From an uncultured Bacteroidota bacterium (GTDB taxonomy: Bacteria; Bacteroidota; Bacteroidia; Flavobacteriales; Flavobacteriaceae), in contig CACASE010000002.1 in NCBI GenBank assembly GCA_902535165.1, positions 62,001 through 126,000 of the forward strand: 64,000 nucleotides of DNA. The letters are read 5' to 3'. Below, piece by piece: positions 17,074 to 26,353 of the stretch; within the stretch, counting starts at the first letter, position 1, and every line of letters begins with the position of its first letter. Below the pieces are notes generated by a model. The model was not told where the DNA came from and searched no databases. It saw only the letters and a program-made list of their open reading frames with translations. The position numbers and the translations under genes are program-made.

Positions 17074-20000
17074 ATGAAAGTATTAGAGTTTTACAAATAC
17101 AATAAAATTTTTGGATTATTTGCTGGGCTTATATCATTTATTGTTTATTCATTAACAGTCGAACCAACTGCTAGTTATTGGGATTGTGCTGAGTATATTT
17201 CTACATCAGCTAAACTACAAATTGGTCATCCACCTGGAGCTCCATTATTTCAAATGCTTGGAGCTATTTTTTCAATTTTTGCATTAGAATCAACTCAAAT
17301 AGCATATGCAGTAAATATGATGTCTGTTTTTTCAAGTTCACTTACCATAATGTTTCTCTTTTGGTCAATTAGCTTAATTGGTAAAGAAATATTGTGTGCA
17401 AACAAAACACTTGATATAAACAATTCTGTTAAAATTTTTGGAGCATCTTTTCTTGGTTCATTAACGTTCACTTTTACAGATAGTTTTTGGTACAATGCTG
17501 TTGAAGCAGAAGTATATGCAATGGCAACTTTAATTTTATCTGTTCTTTTTTGGTTAGGGCTTAAATGGGCTGATGATTTTGAAAATGATAGATCCAATAA
17601 GTGGTTAATATTAATATCATTTGTTGTAGGACTTTCGTTTGGAGTTCATTTTATGGGACTGCTTGCAATACCGTCAATTGGATTAATTTATTATTTCAAA
17701 AAATACAAGAATTTTAAATTAAAAAGTTTTTTGATTGCAAATATTTTGTCTGTTGGAATTTTACTTTTTATTTTCAAACTTCTACTGCCTTCAACTCTTT
17801 CATTATTTGCTAACCTTGAAGTTTTCTTTGTAAATGACTTGGGCTTTCCTTTTAATTCTGGAACTATATTTAGTGCTGTATTTATTATATGTTCAATATA
17901 CTATGGATTATCTTACACAGCAAAAAAAAAATACTACTTAGCCAATACCACTTTGCTTTCATTAACATTTATTTTTATAGGATTTTCATCATGGCTTATG
18001 ATCCCTATAAGATCAAATGCTGACACTGTAATAAATGAAAATTCACCAAAAGATGCTAGATCATTATTGGCGTATTACAACCTAGAACAATACCCAGATA
18101 CATATCTATTTTATGGCCCCATGTTTTCAGATATTTATGCTGGTCAAGACCCTGATGATCCATATAAAAATGACAAACCTAAATATGAAAGAGACTATGA
18201 AATAAATAAATATATAATTGTAAATGATTGGGAAAAAGGGAAAATCAATTCAAATAAAAGCCATGAGGGTTTATTTCCTAGAATGTGGAGCTCAGATAAT
18301 GCTGTAAATTATTTAAATTACTATGGATTTCTTGATTTTGAAATTAAATCTGAGTACAAAAATGAAAGTCAAATTATTGAGATAGTAAATAGCTTTAAAA
18401 GTAGAATTGCAAACGATGATGTTGATGCAGATGATTATCACGAATTTCTGTCAAATTTCGGTTCATACCTGGATATCGATAAACCATCACTTTTTTCCAA
18501 CATAAGCTACTTTATTAATTTTCAGCTCAGTAAAATGTATTTTAGATATTTTATGTGGAATTTTAGCGGGAGACAAAACGATAAACAATGGAAATATGAT
18601 TTAGAAAATGGAAATTGGATTAGTGGTATTAATATAATTGATGAATACAGGCTCGGTCCTCAAAAAAACCTTCCTCTCGATGTAATAAATAATAAAGCAA
18701 GAAATCAGTATTACTTAATACCATTTATACTAGGAATAATTGGATTGATTTTTATTTTCAAGAAAAATTTAAAGATGTTCTGGCCCATATTTTTATTATT
18801 TATTTTTACAGGCATAGCACTAAAATTTTATTTAAATGAAAGAGTCTTTGAGCCTAGAGAAAGAGATTACGCTCTTGTGGGCTCCTTTTACACTTATTGT
18901 ATTTTTATAGGATTTAGTTTTATTGCAATATGTGAATATTTATCAAAATATCTAAAAAATAATTTTTCATTTTTGCTTGCAATATCAATCACAATAACAT
19001 CACCATTACTGTTATCATTTAATAATTGGGATGATCATGATCGATCTAACAGATATACTGCGCAAACATTAGCTAAAGCATATCTTGACTCAATTGATGA
19101 AGACAAGCAAGCTATGATTTTTACGATAGGTGATAATGACACTTTTGCTCTTTGGTATGCGCAAGAAATTGAAAATCACAGGACTGATGTAAGAACAATT
19201 AATACTAGCTTATTAGCTACTGATTGGTATATGGATCAAATGAAAAGAAAAGCTTACAAAAGTGATCCAATTCTTTCCAATTTAAACCATAAACAATATG
19301 CATATGGTAATAGAGACTATATTAAATACGAAGAATTGATTGACTCTGTCAGATGGGATCTTAAAGATTTTATGAATTGGGTCTCTAGCGACAATAAAAG
19401 AACAAAATATAAATTCTTACTTGAACAATACGGTTATGAAAAAGATGATTTGGAGGAGATACCAATGTTTACTCAAAACATGATTTACTATCCTACCAAC
19501 AAAGTTAGATTTTATGTTAACAAAGAAAATGTTATAAAAAGTGGAATAATTAACAGTTCTGAAACTGAAAATATAGTTGATTATATAGATATTGATTTAC
19601 CAAAAAGTGGTCTATATAAAAATCAAATTTTAATGTTGGATATTCTTTCAAAAAATGACTGGAAGAGACCAATTTATTTTACTGGCGGAAGTTACAAAGA
19701 CTCCGAATACATATGGATGAAAGATTTTCTACAGCTTGATGGACTAGTCTATAAGCTTGTACCAATTAAAACACCTGTTAATCGAGAAAATCCTTATCAG
19801 ATGGGAAGAATTGAACGTGACAGAATGTATAACATAATTAAAAAATGGGAATGGGGAAATTCTGAAAGTCCTGATATTTACCATGATCCTGAAACTAGGA
19901 AAAACAGTATTTCCTTCAGGGGAAATTTGCATAGACTTGCAAATAAATTTATCGATAATGAGGAATTTGAAAAAGCTAATGAAATTATGGATCTATCATT

Positions 20001-20625
20001 TGAAAAAATGCCAATCGATTTTTTTGAATATTACAGCCTTAGCGAACCTTATATTTTAAGCTACTATAAAATTGGTGAAGATAAAAAGGCGCAAAATTTA
20101 TATAAAACCATTGAAGCTAAATATTTAGATCAAATAAAATATTATTCTATATCAATGAGAGAATATGAGGATATGTTTGACGTAAGTGAATTTGCAGAAA
20201 ATATTTTTACCTACACCGAAAGATATAGGGGTTTAATTGAAAATCAAATAAAGCTTGGTAATTATGATTTTGTTAAGCCATCAATAAAATCTTTTGTTGA
20301 CTACACTGAAATATTTAAAGGGATATATGGTGAATACGATTATTATATGTTTCTGATTAGTTTCATTGAACCATTGTATCTTTCAAGTGAAAATAATTTA
20401 GCTAGAAAATTATATAGAGATATATCTGATCAAATTGTTTCAAGGCTAGAAACTATTATATCAGCAAAGGACGAATCCAATTTTACTTACCTAAGTAATT
20501 TGTTTGACGAAGAAATAGAATCTGCTAAAAGTTTAATCGATATTATCAGTTTGTATGAGAGCAAGGATTATCAAGTCAAAGAATCGAACAAATTAGAAGG
20601 TTTTATAAGTGAATTTTTTAATTAA
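17074..20625 (+). CDS. DUF2723 multi-pass membrane protein (GT117-like)
   Basis: A very large membrane protein of about 1183 residues. The N-terminal half holds about ten to twelve hydrophobic helices and the family signature near the start (SLTVEPTASYWDCAEYISTS, then GHPPGAPLFQMLG). The C-terminal half is soluble and helical. DUF2723 proteins are classed with glycosyltransferase family GT117; the eukaryotic relative TMEM260 is a protein O-mannosyltransferase, so a role in glycosylating exported proteins is plausible but unproven here. The ATG at 17074 is preferred to a TTG three codons earlier. Its stop shares the tetranucleotide TTAA with the convergent thioredoxin gene. Confidence 0.85.
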   Translation: MKVLEFYKYNKIFGLFAGLISFIVYSLTVEPTASYWDCAEYISTSAKLQIGHPPGAPLFQMLGAIFSIFALESTQIAYAVNMMSVFSSSLTIMFLFWSISLIGKEILCANKTLDINNSVKIFGASFLGSLTFTFTDSFWYNAVEAEVYAMATLILSVLFWLGLKWADDFENDRSNKWLILISFVVGLSFGVHFMGLLAIPSIGLIYYFKKYKNFKLKSFLIANILSVGILLFIFKLLLPSTLSLFANLEVFFVNDLGFPFNSGTIFSAVFIICSIYYGLSYTAKKKYYLANTTLLSLTFIFIGFSSWLMIPIRSNADTVINENSPKDARSLLAYYNLEQYPDTYLFYGPMFSDIYAGQDPDDPYKNDKPKYERDYEINKYIIVNDWEKGKINSNKSHEGLFPRMWSSDNAVNYLNYYGFLDFEIKSEYKNESQIIEIVNSFKSRIANDDVDADDYHEFLSNFGSYLDIDKPSLFSNISYFINFQLSKMYFRYFMWNFSGRQNDKQWKYDLENGNWISGINIIDEYRLGPQKNLPLDVINNKARNQYYLIPFILGIIGLIFIFKKNLKMFWPIFLLFIFTGIALKFYLNERVFEPRERDYALVGSFYTYCIFIGFSFIAICEYLSKYLKNNFSFLLAISITITSPLLLSFNNWDDHDRSNRYTAQTLAKAYLDSIDEDKQAMIFTIGDNDTFALWYAQEIENHRTDVRTINTSLLATDWYMDQMKRKAYKSDPILSNLNHKQYAYGNRDYIKYEELIDSVRWDLKDFMNWVSSDNKRTKYKFLLEQYGYEKDDLEEIPMFTQNMIYYPTNKVRFYVNKENVIKSGIINSSETENIVDYIDIDLPKSGLYKNQILMLDILSKNDWKRPIYFTGGSYKDSEYIWMKDFLQLDGLVYKLVPIKTPVNRENPYQMGRIERDRMYNIIKKWEWGNSESPDIYHDPETRKNSISFRGNLHRLANKFIDNEEFEKANEIMDLSFEKMPIDFFEYYSLSEPYILSYYKIGEDKKAQNLYKTIEAKYLDQIKYYSISMREYEDMFDVSEFAENIFTYTERYRGLIENQIKLGNYDFVKPSIKSFVDYTEIFKGIYGEYDYYMFLISFIEPLYLSSENNLARKLYRDISDQIVSRLETIISAKDESNFTYLSNLFDEEIESAKSLIDIISLYESKDYQVKESNKLEGFISEFFN

Positions 20626-20918
20626 ATAAACTCATTTATTAGATTAATTAGAGTGTTGGCATCCTGCTCTCCGCTTTGACGCCAAACCATTTCACCAGAT
20701 TTGTAGATCATCAATGTTGGTAATCCTTTAATCCTCAATGCTTGTGCTAATTCATTGTTCTTATCTACATTAATTTTAATAACCTTGCCTCTATCTCCGA
20801 TAGCTGCAGCTACATCCTTTAGAACTGGATGCATTGAAGTTGATGATTCATTCCAGTCAGTGTAAAAATCCAATAGTATAGGTAATTCAGAATCTATTAG
20901 TTCACCAAATTTTGACAT
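20622..20918 (-). CDS. Thioredoxin-fold protein lacking the CxxC active site
   Basis: A 98-residue thioredoxin-like protein. The fold signature is clear (LLDFYTDW at the active-site strand, IKGLPTLMIYKSGEMVWRQSG with the cis-proline), but the position of WCGPC reads WNESSTS and there is no cysteine in the protein. It cannot do dithiol chemistry; a chaperone-like or binding role is more likely. Similar CxxC-less proteins are common in Flavobacteriia, often near polA, as here. A -7 element TATTTTTG lies about 20 nt upstream. Confidence 0.85.
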   Translation of the reverse strand: MSKFGELIDSELPILLDFYTDWNESSTSMHPVLKDVAAAIGDRGKVIKINVDKNNELAQALRIKGLPTLMIYKSGEMVWRQSGEQDANTLINLINEFI

Positions 20919-20938
20919 ATTATTAAATCTTAATACGG

Positions 20939-20946
20939 CAAAAATA
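20939..20946 (-). promoter_or_regulatory. Candidate -7 element of the thioredoxin-fold gene
   Basis: TATTTTTG on the minus strand fits TAnnTTTG, about 20 nt before the ATG at 20918. No good -33 box was found. Confidence 0.35.
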
Positions 20947-21023
20947 ACATTTTTTATAAACTACTGATTTAAATAAAGTTAACTGGGGTTTTATTTCATA
21001 TTAAATAACAGAAAAATAGATGA

Positions 21024-21031
21024 TAAGTTTG
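21024..21031 (+). promoter_or_regulatory. Candidate -7 element of polA
   Basis: TAAGTTTG fits TAnnTTTG, 19 nt before the polA ATG at 21051. The -33 position is not a clear TTTG. Confidence 0.4.
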
Positions 21032-21050
21032 TATTTTAGTCACTGTATTA

Positions 21051-23690
21051 ATGTCAAAAAAAAAATTATTTTTAATTGATGCCTATGCGCTAATATACAG
21101 AGCATATTACGCTTTTATTAAAAATCCTAGAATAAATTCAAAAGGATTTGATACTAGTGCAATAATGGGTTTTTTAAATTCTATTTTTGATATTTTAAAA
21201 AGGGAAAATCCAGACTATTTTTCTGTTGTTTTTGACAAAGGTGGATCAAGTGACAGAATTGAGATCTACGAAGAATACAAGGCTAACAGAGACTCAACAC
21301 CTGAGCCTATTCTAGATTCGGTACCAATTATTCATGAAATTTTAACAGAATTAGGAATTAAAACCCTTGAACTTAGTGGTTATGAAGCCGATGATATTAT
21401 TGGAACCGTAGCTAAAAAAGCTGAAAAAGAGGGATTATTAACATACATGGTAACCCCTGATAAAGATTTTGCTCAATTAGTTACAGATTCTACTTTTCTT
21501 TACAAACCTGCAAGATTTGGAAATGGAATTGAAATATGGGGAATTGATGAAGTAAAAAATAAATTTGAAGTAGACAACCCTCTTCAAGTGATTGATTTTT
21601 TGGGGATGATGGGTGATTCAGTAGATAATATTCCTGGCTTACCTGGTGTTGGTGAAAAAACAGCAAAAAAATTCATTAAAGAATATGGCTCTATCGAAAA
21701 TTTATATGAAAATCTTGATGATATCAAAGGGAAGTTAAAAGACAAAATTTCTAGTAATAAGGAGCTAGGTTTATTATCCAAGAAACTTGCGACAATTATT
21801 ACAGATGTTCCAATTGAATATTCAATTGAAGAATTAAAAATTAGTAACTCTAACTCCGAAAAAATATTGTCAATTTTTAATGAACTAGAGTTTAAAAGAT
21901 TAAAAGAAAACTATTTAAAACTATTTGGTAAATCTTCAAATGAAAAAGAAGATAAACAAAACCTTGAATTTGATTTTAAACAACAATATAATAGTAAAAT
22001 TTTTAGTCAAAAAGTTGAATCAAAGCTTGGTACAGAATTATTAATTAAAAAGATATCTTCTGAAAAATCTGTTGCACTTGACTATTGTTTTGAAAAAGGT
22101 AATTCATATATCTCATTTTGTTTAAATACCGAAGTCTCATACTATATTCAATTTGAATATTCAGAATTATCTAAAGTAATTAATAGTCTCAAAGCTTTTT
22201 TTCTGAGCGAATCAATAAAAATAATCTATGATCACAAATTCCTTTCAAAAGAACTACAAAAAAATAATATTGATTTTAATATAAATTTTTTTGATATTAA
22301 AATTGCAAATTACCTTATTGATAGTTCAAGAAGAGATGATTTAGAATCTATTATTAAAACGAATTTAAACACTGAATTAACTGAATCTGAAATTAATTCA
22401 AAAGTTGTTTTAATATACAAACTTTATAAAATTCTCGTGAAAGATTTAATCAATCATAATCTGATAGATTTATTTTATGATGTAGAAATGCCTTTGTCAA
22501 GTGTATTGATGCAAATGGAATATAATGGGGTAAAATTAGATAAAAAATTAATTGATGAAATTAAAGTTCAGTTTCGAGAAAATCTGAATGATCTTGAAAA
22601 TTACATTTTTAATTTTTGTAAAAAAACATTTAATCTCGCCTCTCCAAAGCAACTTGGAGAAATATTATTTGATGATCTTAAATTAGAATCAAATCCAAAA
22701 AAAACAAAAACAGGTCAGTATTCAACTTCTGAGGAGACTCTTTCAAAACTTTCTAAAAAACATGAAATTGTAACTAAAATATTGGATTGGAGATCATTAC
22801 AGAAATTAATGTCAACATACATTAATGCCCTTCCAGATCAGGTTAATCAAAAGACAAAAAAAATTCATTCAATATTTAATCAAACTAATACATCAACAGG
22901 CAGGTTAAGCAGTAATAATCCTAACCTTCAAAATATACCAATAAGGACAAACAATGGAAAATTAATTAGAAAAGCATTTACATCTAGTAATAATAATAGT
23001 GTATTAATTTCTGCAGATTATTCTCAGATTGAGCTAAGAGTTATCGCTTCGATGAGTGGTGATGAAAACATGATTAATGCTTTTAACAATAATCAAGATA
23101 TTCATGCTTCAACTGCAGCTAAAGTATTTAATGTTGATTTAGGCAGAGTCACTAGAGAACAAAGGAGTCATGCAAAAATTGTGAATTTTGGAATTATTTA
23201 CGGAGTTTCTGCTTTTGGTTTAAGTAACCAAACAAATCTTAGTCGGTCAGAATCAAAAATAATAATTGACAACTATTACAATTCATACCCAGCATTAAAA
23301 GAATTTATGAGCAATCAAATTAATTTCGCTAGAGAAAATGGCTTTGTACAAACAATTTTGGGAAGAAAAAGATTTTTAAATGATATAAATTCAAGAAATG
23401 GGATGATTAGATCATCAGCTGAGAGGAATGCTATTAATACGCCTGTTCAAGGAAGTGCAGCTGATATTATAAAATTATCAATGATTGATATTTCTGATGA
23501 GTTAAAAAATAATTCACTTAAATCAAAGCTTATTTTACAAGTTCATGATGAACTTGTTTTCGATGTTCCACTAGAGGAAGTTGATTTGATAAAAAAAATA
23601 ATAATTGATAAGATGGAAAATGCATATAAACTCAAAGTTCCATTAACAGTTGATTTAGGAGTTGGAAATAACTGGCTTGAAGCTCATTAG
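21051..23690 (+). CDS. polA: DNA polymerase I with degenerate proofreading domain
   Basis: Repair and Okazaki-fragment polymerase, 879 residues. The 5'-3' exonuclease (1-290) is intact, with YEADDIIGT, TPDKDFAQLV and MMGDSVDNIPGLPGVGEKTA. The polymerase (about 490-879) has motif A SADYSQIELRVIA, motif B RSHAKIVNFGIIYG and motif C VHDELVFD. The central 3'-5' exonuclease fold (about 315-490) is short and has lost its metal-binding residues: the DxE of motif I reads DYC, the NxxxD region of motif II reads YDHKFLSKEL, and the YxxxD of motif III is not recognisable. The enzyme is therefore predicted to lack proofreading. Confidence 0.95.
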   Translation: MSKKKLFLIDAYALIYRAYYAFIKNPRINSKGFDTSAIMGFLNSIFDILKRENPDYFSVVFDKGGSSDRIEIYEEYKANRDSTPEPILDSVPIIHEILTELGIKTLELSGYEADDIIGTVAKKAEKEGLLTYMVTPDKDFAQLVTDSTFLYKPARFGNGIEIWGIDEVKNKFEVDNPLQVIDFLGMMGDSVDNIPGLPGVGEKTAKKFIKEYGSIENLYENLDDIKGKLKDKISSNKELGLLSKKLATIITDVPIEYSIEELKISNSNSEKILSIFNELEFKRLKENYLKLFGKSSNEKEDKQNLEFDFKQQYNSKIFSQKVESKLGTELLIKKISSEKSVALDYCFEKGNSYISFCLNTEVSYYIQFEYSELSKVINSLKAFFLSESIKIIYDHKFLSKELQKNNIDFNINFFDIKIANYLIDSSRRDDLESIIKTNLNTELTESEINSKVVLIYKLYKILVKDLINHNLIDLFYDVEMPLSSVLMQMEYNGVKLDKKLIDEIKVQFRENLNDLENYIFNFCKKTFNLASPKQLGEILFDDLKLESNPKKTKTGQYSTSEETLSKLSKKHEIVTKILDWRSLQKLMSTYINALPDQVNQKTKKIHSIFNQTNTSTGRLSSNNPNLQNIPIRTNNGKLIRKAFTSSNNNSVLISADYSQIELRVIASMSGDENMINAFNNNQDIHASTAAKVFNVDLGRVTREQRSHAKIVNFGIIYGVSAFGLSNQTNLSRSESKIIIDNYYNSYPALKEFMSNQINFARENGFVQTILGRKRFLNDINSRNGMIRSSAERNAINTPVQGSAADIIKLSMIDISDELKNNSLKSKLILQVHDELVFDVPLEEVDLIKKIIIDKMENAYKLKVPLTVDLGVGNNWLEAH

Positions 23691-23715
23691 ATAATCTTCT
23701 TTTATGGGAGAAAGA

Positions 23716-23746
23716 TTTGCATTTTTGATTATTTATTGTAGTTTTG
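23716..23746 (+). promoter_or_regulatory. rplM-rpsI promoter (TTTG-N19-TAGTTTTG)
   Basis: TTTG at 23716-23719, an exact 19-bp spacer and TAGTTTTG at 23739-23746 match the Bacteroidota consensus at both boxes. The predicted start is near 23752, which rules out a rplM start codon at 23744 and supports the TTG at 23768. Confidence 0.75.
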
Positions 23747-23767
23747 CTGGCCAATAAATTAATTGAT

Positions 23768-24220
23768 TTGGATTCAAATAGTTTTAAAACATTATCACTT
23801 AGAAAAGAAGATGTCAAGAAAAAATGGTTTTTAGTTGATGCTACTGACCAAAATCTTGGAAGAATGTGCTCTAACATTGCTAAAATCTTAAGAGGAAAAC
23901 ATAAAGCTTCTTTTACTCCTCACGTAGATTGTGGAGATAATATTGTAGTAATAAATGCTAAAAAAGTAAATCTCTCAGGTAATAAATGGGATAATAAAAC
24001 GTACATAAGCCATTCTGGTTACCCTGGTGGTCAAAAAATTAAAACTGCCAAAGAAGTTTTTGCGAAAAACCCATCAATTTTAATTGAGAAAGCAGTGAAA
24101 GGAATGTTACCTAAAAACAAATTAGGTTCAGTAATGTTTAAAAACTTAAGAGTTTACAATGACGAAAATCATAATCAAAGCTCCCAAAATCCAGAATCAA
24201 TCAATATAAACGAATTTTAG
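23768..24220 (+). CDS. rplM: 50S ribosomal protein L13
   Basis: Large-subunit protein that binds 23S rRNA early in assembly. About 151 residues, with family stretches WFLVDATDQNLGRMCS, HKASFTPHVDCGDN and KAVKGMLPKNKLG. The start is set at TTG 23768 (then DSNSFKTLS), which lines up with relatives that begin MDTLSYKT; an upstream TTG at 23744 lies inside the promoter. It is followed after 2 bp by rpsI, the standard rplM-rpsI pair. Confidence 0.95.
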   Translation: MDSNSFKTLSLRKEDVKKKWFLVDATDQNLGRMCSNIAKILRGKHKASFTPHVDCGDNIVVINAKKVNLSGNKWDNKTYISHSGYPGGQKIKTAKEVFAKNPSILIEKAVKGMLPKNKLGSVMFKNLRVYNDENHNQSSQNPESININEF

Positions 24221-24222
24221 TT

Positions 24223-24609
24223 GTGGAAGTAATTCATAAAATAGGTAGAAGAAAAACATCAGTTGCTAGAATATATCTTTCTAAAGGAAAAGACAAGTAC
24301 ACTGTTAACGGAAAAGATTTTAAAGATTATTTTCCAACGACTTCACTCCAGTATAAAATTTTACAACCTTTCAAAATAACTGATAACTTGGGTAAATTCA
24401 ATTTATCTGTTAATGTTTACGGTGGTGGAATAACTGGTCAAGTAGAAGCAATAAGATTGGCGATTTCTAGAGCTCTTTCAGATATGTCTGATGAGAATAA
24501 GTCTGCATTAAAAAAACTAGGCTTGTTGACTAGAGATCCAAGAATGGTTGAGAGAAAAAAGTTTGGTCAAAAGAAGGCAAGAAAGAAATTTCAGTTTTCT
24601 AAGCGATAA
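24223..24609 (+). CDS. rpsI: 30S ribosomal protein S9
   Basis: Small-subunit protein whose C-terminal tail reaches the P-site tRNA. 128 residues: IGRRKTSVARIYLSKG, NVYGGGITGQVEAIRLAISRAL and the invariant tail RKKFGQKKARKKFQFSKR. The start codon is GTG (24223), 2 bp after the rplM stop. Confidence 0.97.
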   Translation: MEVIHKIGRRKTSVARIYLSKGKDKYTVNGKDFKDYFPTTSLQYKILQPFKITDNLGKFNLSVNVYGGGITGQVEAIRLAISRALSDMSDENKSALKKLGLLTRDPRMVERKKFGQKKARKKFQFSKR

Positions 24610-24641
24610 TTTTAAATCAGCTATTTTCTTATTGGAATTTA

Positions 24642-24656
24642 GTTTAGCATCTAAAC
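24642..24656. repeat. Short perfect inverted repeat in the rpsB leader
   Basis: GTTTAG, a 3-nt spacer and CTAAAC form a 6-bp perfect hairpin 49 bp before the rpsB ATG. No T run follows, so it is not a classical terminator; it could be a small ribosomal-protein leader structure or an operator. Weak on its own. Confidence 0.3.
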
Positions 24657-24704
24657 AAGCATAATAGTTTGTTGCTAAAATATTAAGAAAGTAAACTAAA
24701 TAAA

Positions 24705-25460
24705 ATGAGTAAAATTGAAATTAAAGAATTAGTAAAAGCAGGAGTTCATTTTGGTCACCTAACCAGAAAATGGAATCCTAATATGTCCCCATTCATTTAT
24801 TCTGAAAAAAACGGGATTCATATAATCAATCTGTACAAAACCATAAATAAGCTTGAAGAAGCATGTGGTGCATTAGAAAAAATTTCTTCTTCAGGAAGAA
24901 AAATTTTATTTGTTGCTACAAAAAAACAAGCAAAAGATATTATTTCTAAAAGCGCATCTGAAGTTAATATGCCTTATATTACTGAAAGATGGCCAGGTGG
25001 AATGTTAACAAATTTTGTTACAATTAGAAAGGCTGTAAAAAAGATGTCAGCAATTGATAGAACCAAGGAAGATGGTACTTTTGAAACACTTTCTAAAAAA
25101 GAAAAACTAAGAGTAGACCGTACTCGTGCTAAGCTTGAAAAAAACCTAGGATCCATCACTTCAATGACTAGGCTTCCGGGTGCATTATTTGTTGTAGATA
25201 TTAGAAGAGAGCATATTGCAGTAAGAGAAGCAAATAAATTAAACATTCCCATTTTTGCTTTAGTTGATACTAATACAGACCCTAATCAGGTTAATTTTGG
25301 AATACCTGCTAATGATGATGCAACAAAATCAATAGAGGTTATATTAAAGTATATCACCGAATCAATAAAAAAAGGCCTTACGATTAGAGAAAATGAAAAA
25401 ATAGAAAGTGAAGCCAAAAAGGAAAAGGGTGATGAAATAGAAAATAAGGATAAAAAATAA
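24705..25460 (+). CDS. rpsB: 30S ribosomal protein S2
   Basis: Small-subunit protein, 251 residues. It begins with the usual AGVHFGHLTRKWNPNMSPFI, followed by ATKKQAKDII, RWPGGMLTNF and ALVDTNTDPNQVNFGIPANDDA, and ends in an acidic/basic charged tail. It stands 4 bp before tsf, the near-universal rpsB-tsf pair, and is separated from rpsI by a 95-bp leader containing a small inverted repeat. Confidence 0.97.
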   Translation: MSKIEIKELVKAGVHFGHLTRKWNPNMSPFIYSEKNGIHIINLYKTINKLEEACGALEKISSSGRKILFVATKKQAKDIISKSASEVNMPYITERWPGGMLTNFVTIRKAVKKMSAIDRTKEDGTFETLSKKEKLRVDRTRAKLEKNLGSITSMTRLPGALFVVDIRREHIAVREANKLNIPIFALVDTNTDPNQVNFGIPANDDATKSIEVILKYITESIKKGLTIRENEKIESEAKKEKGDEIENKDKK

Positions 25461-25464
25461 AATT

Positions 25465-26289
25465 ATGAGTAATATTACTGCTGCTGAAGTAAATAAATTA
25501 AGAAAAGCAACCGGAGCAGGAATGATGGATTGCAAAAAAGCTCTTGTCGAAGCTAATGGAAATTTTGAGTCTGCTATTGAAAATTTGAGAAAAAAAGGTC
25601 AAAAAGTTGCTGCAAAAAGAGCTGATCGTGAGTCAAGTGAAGGAGCTGTTATAGCCATGGTTAATGAACAGATGAATAAGGGTGTTGTTATATCACTAAA
25701 TTGTGAAACAGACTTTGTAGCAAAAAATGAGTCTTTTATTGAGTTTGCAAAATCATTATGTAAAATTGCTGTTAATTGTTCATCAGTTGAAGAACTTCTA
25801 TCTTCAAAATATGAATCAATGAATGTAAGCGAAAAACTTATTGAACAGACTGGTGTTATTGGAGAAAAATTGGAGATTGGATCTTTTGAATTGATTAATT
25901 CTGAGTATGTTGGATTTTATATTCATGCAGGAAATAAAATTGCCACATTAGTTGGACTCTCAAATAAATTTGAGGGATCTGATGAATTATCTAAAAATAT
26001 CGCTATGCAAGTTGCTGCTATGAATCCTATTGCTTTGAACGAAGATGGTGTAAGTAAGGATATTATTGAAAAAGAAATTGAAATTGCAAAAGAACAACTA
26101 AGAGCGGAAGGAAAACCTGAATCTATGCTGGATAATATAGCTAAAGGAAAATTAAAGAAGTTTTTCAAAGAAAGTACTTTAATTAATCAAGCTTACATAA
26201 AAGACAATAAATCAAGTGTAAATGATTACGTTAAATCCGTTAATCAAGACTGCGAAATTACGGATTTCAAGCGTGTTGCATTGGTTTAA
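25465..26289 (+). CDS. tsf: Elongation factor Ts
   Basis: Guanine nucleotide exchange factor for EF-Tu, 274 residues. The UBA-like N-terminus reads LRKATGAGMMDCKKALVEANG, and the core contains the TDFVAKN motif that inserts into EF-Tu. The length fits the shorter, single-core form. It directly follows rpsB. Confidence 0.96.
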   Translation: MSNITAAEVNKLRKATGAGMMDCKKALVEANGNFESAIENLRKKGQKVAAKRADRESSEGAVIAMVNEQMNKGVVISLNCETDFVAKNESFIEFAKSLCKIAVNCSSVEELLSSKYESMNVSEKLIEQTGVIGEKLEIGSFELINSEYVGFYIHAGNKIATLVGLSNKFEGSDELSKNIAMQVAAMNPIALNEDGVSKDIIEKEIEIAKEQLRAEGKPESMLDNIAKGKLKKFFKESTLINQAYIKDNKSSVNDYVKSVNQDCEITDFKRVALV

Positions 26290-26325
26290 TTTTTAAAAAT
26301 AAATCAAAATACCTTATTGAAATAG

Positions 26326-26349
26326 TATGATTATATTTACATAATCATA
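26326..26349 (+). promoter_or_regulatory. Palindrome over the putative pyrH promoter
   Basis: TATGATTA and TAATCATA form an 8-bp perfect inverted repeat around an 8-nt centre. A near-consensus -7 element TATATTTA (26332-26339) lies inside it, 15 nt before the pyrH ATG, so the palindrome could be an operator. No regulator is identified. Confidence 0.35.
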
Positions 26350-26353
26350 TAAA

